A stretch of DNA of 64,000 nt from Flavipsychrobacter sp. (GTDB taxonomy: Bacteria > Bacteroidota > Bacteroidia > Chitinophagales > Chitinophagaceae): the NCBI GenBank assembly GCA_016786615.1, contig JAEUVX010000011.1:285483-349482 (forward strand), in the 5' to 3' direction. The notes under the pieces are model-generated. The model saw only the letters and a list, made by a program, of their open reading frames with translations, was not told the DNA's origin and did no database searches. The position numbers were made by a program, and so were the translations under genes. Below are positions 59,307 to 64,000 of the stretch, one piece after another. Every line of letters starts with the position of its first letter. Within the stretch, counting starts at the first letter, position 1.

Positions 59307-62300
59307 ATGAAAACACCGGCTATCATCGCTGCCTGTTTATTTTCTGCGACATTGCTATATGCCCGAGACGGGATTCAAAACAAAGCTGCCGGTTTCAATG
59401 GCAGGCAATTACTGCTTATAGCAAACAAAGGGCAGATAACCGACCAGTATGGTAAGCCACGCCGCGATATAGATTATAAACTGAGTGGCAGCGATGTAAC
59501 CCTGTTTGTTGGTGACGGGCAACTGCATTACCAGTGGCTGCAAAGGCAGCCAAATCCGAAAAGCGAAACTCGAAATCCGAAAGATGTTGCGGACAAAAAT
59601 TCCCCTTCAGGGGATGTAGGGATTACTACCTACCGTATGGATGTGGAACTGCTGGGTGCAGATAAAAACACGGTGGTAGTGGCAGAAGATATGCAGCCAT
59701 ATTATGAAAACTATTACCTGCCAACTGTGCCCGATGGTGCAACTGCACATAGCTACCGGAAGATAACCTACAAAAATGTTTACCCGCATATAGACTGGGT
59801 ATTGTATGTAAAGTCGAAAGACGAGGTTGGTTCTTCAGGTGTAAGCGGGGGGATAAAGTATGATTTTGTAGTGCACCCGGGGGGCAATGTGGCAGCTATA
59901 CAATTGCAGTATAATGGTGCTACCGGGCTGGAACTGAAAGACGGTGCGCTGGTAGCCACCACCCCTTATGGCAGCATTACCGAAGATGCACCCTATAGCT
60001 ATATGGCAGAAACCGGACAAGCTGTAAACAGCCGGTTTGTATTGCAGGGGAATGTGCTGAGCTATGCTACAGCCACCAACGAAAATACGGGGACATTCGT
60101 AATAGATCCTGCATTGCGATGGGCAACTTATTACGGGGGGAGTAATCCTGAACAAATTTATTGCCTGAAAACTGATACATCGGGAAATGTATTTACATCC
60201 GGAATGACATATAGCACCAGCAATATTGCAACAACCGGTGCGCATCAATCCGTATTTGGGGGCGGGACGTATGATGGGTTCCTCGTAAAATTTAATGAAA
60301 ACGGTATACGCCAATGGGCAACCTATTACGGGGGCAATTCAAGTGGTGATATTATGCATGGTTTCGCACTCGACATCCCCGGTAATATTTATTGGGTCGG
60401 CACATTGGGCACTGCCGGTTTCGCAACAGCCGGCGCTTTCCAATCGGTTTTACTGGGTGGTAGTGACGCAATATTAATAAAGCTCAATAACGCCGGCGTA
60501 CGTCAATGGGCAACTTATTTCGGTACGGACACCTCAGATGTTGGTGGTGGCGTAACATGTGATAATTCCGGCAATGTATATATATCAGGTGACGGATTGC
60601 CCAGTACAACGATGAACTTATCGACACCCGGCGCTATGCAAACTACTTATGACAAAGCATTCTTAGCAAAATTTTCCTCAACGGGCTTAAGGCTCTGGTG
60701 TACTTATTTTCCTGCTGGCGGTGCTTTGCATGGTGATAATTTCGGGAATATATATCTCTATGGCAGAACTGATGTAACGACAGGTATAACAACAACAGGG
60801 GCATTCCAACCAAGTTTTTCCGGTACAGCGGGAACCAATAATTCCTTTATTGTAAAATTTTCATCAACAGGCAGCAGGTTGTGGGGTACTTACTACGGCT
60901 CGGGCTCTTTTTCTACAACACTTAATGATGACAGGATAGAAGCACTTACTACAGATAATATGGGCAATATATATGCCTGTGGTATGGGCAGGCCGGGCAG
61001 CGGCTTAGGAACAGCAGGCTCTCATCAGCCCGGTTTCGGCGGCGGTGCCTCGGATGGATTTATTGTAAAATTTTCGCCGGCAGGCACCCGCCAATGGGCA
61101 ACCTATTACGGTGGTGGCAGCGGCAGTACTATGGAATCTATAAATGGCATAGTTGCGGATGATAAAAATGATATTTATGTAGTGGGTTCAACAAGCACAG
61201 GAAGCAGCGCCATTGCCACTGCAAATGCTTACCAACCAAGCTATGCAGGTAATACAGATATGTTTTTTGCAAAATTTACCGGTAGCGGTGCTAGGCAATA
61301 TGGTTCCTATTTCGGCAGTAGCAGTGGTAGTGAATCTACTATATATGTCAGTCATTTTGGTGGCCTTATCAGTTACCGGTCAGGTAAAATAACATTTTGC
61401 GGGAACGCCAATTATTTTTCAAACGGGTTGGCAACTGCAGGGGCACACCAATCATCTATCAGCGGAACTTATGATGATGCAATTATAGTTCAATTTGATG
61501 CTGACACATCTGTCTATATCCGCCAACCCTTTGCAGATACAGTAGTGTGTAGCGGAGATACACTGAGCATACCCTATGGGGTTACGCAGAGTTTCCGCAG
61601 CAGCAATAATTTCATATTCGAGTTGTCTAATGCATCGGGCAGCTTCGCCACTGGTGTTACCACCATCGGTACCCTCACCGGTGCGCAGAACGGCGGTACC
61701 TATCACTGGGTAGTACCACACAGCACGGCACAGAGCAATGCCTACCGTGTACGCATCCGCAGCACCGGCCCCGTAGATACCGCTAACATGGAGTACAATA
61801 TCCGCATCACTACCACACCGCAGAGCGTCAATGCTACTCATAACACACCCATCTGCAGCGGCAATACCATCAACCTCGGCAGCAGCACCGCTACAAGTGG
61901 TGTCAGCTATAGCTGGGCAGGACCCAACAGCTACAGCAGCAATCTGCAAAATCCGTCCATCACTAATGCACAGGTATTGCAGAGCGGCAACTATATGGTC
62001 ACTTTCACCAATAACGGCTGTATCAGTAAAGACACGGCTGCGGTGGTAGTCAACCTGACTCCCGTAACCCCGGTTGCGGGCAGTAACGGGCCGTTATGTG
62101 CAGGCAGTACCTTGCAGCTTACTGCCACAAGCAGCTCTCCGGGTGCGGCTTACAACTGGAGCGGCCCTGCTTTCAGCAGTACAAGCCAGAATCCTTCCAT
62201 CAGCAGTGTTACCACTGCCAACAGCGGTACTTACAGTGTATATGCCACACTTGGCAGTTGTACGTCCGCTACTACCACTACCAATGTAAGTGTAGTGAAT

Positions 62301-63107
62301 GGCCCGACGATTAATTTTTATCCCAGCCCCAATGATACCGTTTGCGGCAGCCCTGCGGGCAGTGCTACTTTAGTAGCCGTACCTGCCAACCCCGGCAGCA
62401 GCCCCCAGTATCAATGGTATAAGAACGGGACTATGATACCCGGTGCTACAAGCACCAATTATGCTGCATCGGGCATCAGTACGGGTGACAGTTATTATGT
62501 GGTACTGACACCCGGTGCGGGTGCAGCCTGTACCACGCCTATCAGCAGCAACAGCATTACCATGACTGTGATGCCTTTCATCACACCAACGGTCAGCATC
62601 AGTGCCAACCCCAATACGCCTGTACCATCGGGTACGCTCATCAGCTTTACAGCTGTGGCTACAGATGCGGGTACCAACCCCAAATACCAGTGGAAACTGA
62701 ACGGTGTACCACAAGGTGGTGCTACAAGCAGTGTATGGAGTGCAGCTACCTTCAGCAATAATGACAAAGTGAGTTGTGAGGTGACGAGCAGTTATATCTG
62801 TCCGCAGCCACCGAAGGTAACAAGCAGCGAGGTGGTGGTGAAACTTACAACCGGTATAACGGGTGTATGGAGCGGTACTACTCCGGACATCTACCCGAAC
62901 CCTGCTAAAGATAAACTGATAATAGAAGGTATATCGAAAGGTACAAGAATACAACTGATTGATGTACTTGGCAGAACGGTCATCAACCAAACTGCAACCC
63001 AAGAAACGGAAGTACTCAACACCGCTCACCTCATCCCAGGTAATTATATCCTGCAGCTGAGTACAGAACAGGGTGAGCGCATGAGGGTGAAGATTACAAA
63101 AGAGTAG
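59307..63107 (+). CDS. T9SS-sorted SBBP-repeat protein with Ig-like domains
   Basis: The 1266-residue product has a signal peptide (MKTPAIIAACLFSATLLYAR), then an N-terminal DUF7948-like beta domain (NKGQITDQYGKPRRDIDYKL). Residues about 270-720 are SBBP beta-propeller-type repeats with TYYGG signatures (TFATAGAFQS-like and RQWATYYGGNSSGD). A run of Ig-like modules follows (TVVCSGDTLSIPYG; PLCAGSTLQLTATSSSPGAA; KYQWKLNGVPQGGATSS), and the end is a T9SS type A sorting domain (IYPNPAKDKLIIEGISKGTR). Proteins of this plan are usually large surface adhesins. The coding part around 59595-59622 is derived from an intergenic repeat. Confidence 0.9.
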   Translation: MKTPAIIAACLFSATLLYARDGIQNKAAGFNGRQLLLIANKGQITDQYGKPRRDIDYKLSGSDVTLFVGDGQLHYQWLQRQPNPKSETRNPKDVADKNSPSGDVGITTYRMDVELLGADKNTVVVAEDMQPYYENYYLPTVPDGATAHSYRKITYKNVYPHIDWVLYVKSKDEVGSSGVSGGIKYDFVVHPGGNVAAIQLQYNGATGLELKDGALVATTPYGSITEDAPYSYMAETGQAVNSRFVLQGNVLSYATATNENTGTFVIDPALRWATYYGGSNPEQIYCLKTDTSGNVFTSGMTYSTSNIATTGAHQSVFGGGTYDGFLVKFNENGIRQWATYYGGNSSGDIMHGFALDIPGNIYWVGTLGTAGFATAGAFQSVLLGGSDAILIKLNNAGVRQWATYFGTDTSDVGGGVTCDNSGNVYISGDGLPSTTMNLSTPGAMQTTYDKAFLAKFSSTGLRLWCTYFPAGGALHGDNFGNIYLYGRTDVTTGITTTGAFQPSFSGTAGTNNSFIVKFSSTGSRLWGTYYGSGSFSTTLNDDRIEALTTDNMGNIYACGMGRPGSGLGTAGSHQPGFGGGASDGFIVKFSPAGTRQWATYYGGGSGSTMESINGIVADDKNDIYVVGSTSTGSSAIATANAYQPSYAGNTDMFFAKFTGSGARQYGSYFGSSSGSESTIYVSHFGGLISYRSGKITFCGNANYFSNGLATAGAHQSSISGTYDDAIIVQFDADTSVYIRQPFADTVVCSGDTLSIPYGVTQSFRSSNNFIFELSNASGSFATGVTTIGTLTGAQNGGTYHWVVPHSTAQSNAYRVRIRSTGPVDTANMEYNIRITTTPQSVNATHNTPICSGNTINLGSSTATSGVSYSWAGPNSYSSNLQNPSITNAQVLQSGNYMVTFTNNGCISKDTAAVVVNLTPVTPVAGSNGPLCAGSTLQLTATSSSPGAAYNWSGPAFSSTSQNPSISSVTTANSGTYSVYATLGSCTSATTTTNVSVVNGPTINFYPSPNDTVCGSPAGSATLVAVPANPGSSPQYQWYKNGTMIPGATSTNYAASGISTGDSYYVVLTPGAGAACTTPISSNSITMTVMPFITPTVSISANPNTPVPSGTLISFTAVATDAGTNPKYQWKLNGVPQGGATSSVWSAATFSNNDKVSCEVTSSYICPQPPKVTSSEVVVKLTTGITGVWSGTTPDIYPNPAKDKLIIEGISKGTRIQLIDVLGRTVINQTATQETEVLNTAHLIPGNYILQLSTEQGERMRVKITKE
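59595..59622. repeat. Intergenic-type repeat inside the SBBP gene (copy 2)
   Basis: AAAAATTCCCCTTCAGGGGA plus TGTAGGGA, reverse orientation of the repeat at 42978-43005, translates within the reading frame as part of NSPSGDVG. It begins after a Lys/Glu/Arg-rich stretch (QPNPKSETRNPKDVADK) that is unlike the rest of the domain. Confidence 0.45.
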
Positions 63108-63135
63108 GCTATCAATTCTTTAATATACGGTTAAT

Positions 63136-63160
63136 AAAAAGCGGCTGATTGCCGCTTTTT
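63136..63160 (+). terminator. Terminator after the SBBP gene
   Basis: A 10-bp stem AAAAAGCGGC/GCCGCTTTTT with a 5-nt loop followed by TAATT. Confidence 0.9.
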
Positions 63161-63241
63161 TAATTGCTGTTTAATGCATTGCTTCGATTCTGTAGCTGAA
63201 TTAAAGTTATTTTTATATTTATCTATCCTAATATGCGATAC

Positions 63242-64000
63242 ATGAAGAATATCATACTGATTTATTTCATACTTTTTGCTACTGTTGTTAGTGCTCAAAA
63301 TTTAGTCCCTAACGGCAATTTTGAAACTTATACTACGTGTCCGTCAGCATTTAGTCAAACTACAAATGCTCCCCCCTGGCGCGCATACCATGCAGGTACT
63401 TCAGATTATTTTCATACCTGTGCAACATCTACAACCGTTTCAGTTCCCACTAATACATTCGGTTATCAGCAGCCTGCCAGTGGCAATGCGTATGGTGGTG
63501 GTTATTCTTTTTCAAGCTCTACATCTCCAACGGGTTATACAGAGTATTTAGCAACCCCTATATCGCCTATGACAATTGGTACGACTTATGAGATATCAAT
63601 GTCTATTTCAAAATCCAATTTATCGGGTGCCGCATGTGACGGCTTTGGTGTATTTCTCTACGACATAGGGCCATCAACAAGTATTGCAGGATCCAGTACA
63701 TTAACATTAACACCGCAGGTGTCTTATAATTCTTATGGTGTAATCAGTGATACCCAAAACTGGGTGCGTGTGATTGCATACTTCACTGCTGATTCTGCTT
63801 ATGATAATATTGTTATTGGCAAGTTTACACCTCCTGCCGGACTTACATTTACTGGTACAGGTGCTGCCTACTACTACTACGATTCAGTAGTAGTGAAAGC
63901 AGCCTCCGGCATCAACAACCTGTACACGGATAGTATGATATGTGCGGGTGATACTTTCGTAGTACCCTATACACTCAATAACAGTGCCTTGTTTACTTCC
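63242..64000 (+). CDS. Exported surface protein, partial (C-terminus beyond window)
   Basis: From the ATG at 63242 (an in-frame ATG at 63233 would add MRY) the visible 253 residues start with a signal peptide (MKNIILIYFILFATVVSAQN) and the motif NLVPNGNFETYTTCP, common at the start of Bacteroidota surface proteins. A beta domain of about 200 residues follows (SPMTIGTTYEISMSISKSNL; YYYYDSVVVKAASG). The last part, DSMICAGDTFVVPYTLNNSA, matches the first Ig-like module of the neighbouring SBBP protein (TVVCSGDTLSIPYG). The C-terminus, presumably a T9SS sorting domain, is outside the window, so cargo status is inferred. Confidence 0.8.
   Translation, partial: MKNIILIYFILFATVVSAQNLVPNGNFETYTTCPSAFSQTTNAPPWRAYHAGTSDYFHTCATSTTVSVPTNTFGYQQPASGNAYGGGYSFSSSTSPTGYTEYLATPISPMTIGTTYEISMSISKSNLSGAACDGFGVFLYDIGPSTSIAGSSTLTLTPQVSYNSYGVISDTQNWVRVIAYFTADSAYDNIVIGKFTPPAGLTFTGTGAAYYYYDSVVVKAASGINNLYTDSMICAGDTFVVPYTLNNSALFTS

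Overview
The window is chromosomal DNA of a Bacteroidota bacterium, most likely a member of the Chitinophagaceae or a close relative. Four things point there: the type IX secretion (T9SS) translocon gene sprA sits directly after ruvA; several secreted proteins carry C-terminal T9SS sorting domains; families largely confined to the phylum are present (DUF4290, DUF4293, DUF349 arrays, split transketolase, MurA with Asp in place of the usual catalytic Cys); and promoters fit the Bacteroidota TTTG / TAnnTTTG consensus rather than the E. coli one. I see no insertion sequence, prophage, CRISPR array, rRNA or tRNA. Most of the window is core genome.

Layout. 1-5283: the N-terminal three quarters of sprA, leaving the window at its left edge. 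5303-8234: ruvA, an outer-membrane barrel, an enoyl-CoA hydratase and a stand-alone B12-binding mutase subunit. 8235-9224: a small accessory-looking patch with a 12-bp-stem palindrome and an AT-rich HEPN-type gene. 9311-14680: glnS, a DinB-like gene, ridA/tsaB divergent, an ArsR-type regulator, a gamma-carbonic-anhydrase-like protein and a TPR protein. 14686-15509: rpmH-rnpA-yidD, where rnpA and yidD have no ATG, GTG or TTG start. 15668-19713: TPR protein, PstS-like lipoprotein, a small membrane protein, a Lys/Ala/Pro repeat protein, rpmA and rplU. 19889-32643: GH3 protein, outer-membrane receptor, DUF4197, DUF349, a thioredoxin-like protein, a helicase-nuclease and an OmpA protein. 32945-36513: rpiB-tatC, an ECF sigma factor paired with a membrane protein that joins an anti-sigma-like N-terminus to a trypsin-like protease, and a small lipoprotein. 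36825-43396: DUF4290-murA, a barrel, DUF4293, serS, moxR and a small conserved gene. 43448-64000: four complete T9SS cargo proteins and one partial one, interspersed with a TPP-riboswitch-controlled TonB-dependent receptor, a zinc metallopeptidase, a persulfide-dioxygenase-like protein, an aminopeptidase P, an LEA-2 lipoprotein, a C-terminal transketolase half and a SUI1-type factor.

How the genes work together. The clearest theme is the cell envelope and secretion: SprA and TatC are export machinery, YidD assists membrane-protein insertion, and the T9SS proteins, barrels and TonB receptors are envelope cargo. A second theme is translation: glnS, serS, tsaB, rpmH, rnpA, rplU, rpmA and SUI1. 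The candidates for something new are the sigma/protease pair at 34379-36026, the non-canonical starts of rnpA and yidD, the riboswitch with a possible start-codon-masking hairpin at 45479-45703, and shared short motifs upstream of the T9SS cargo genes.
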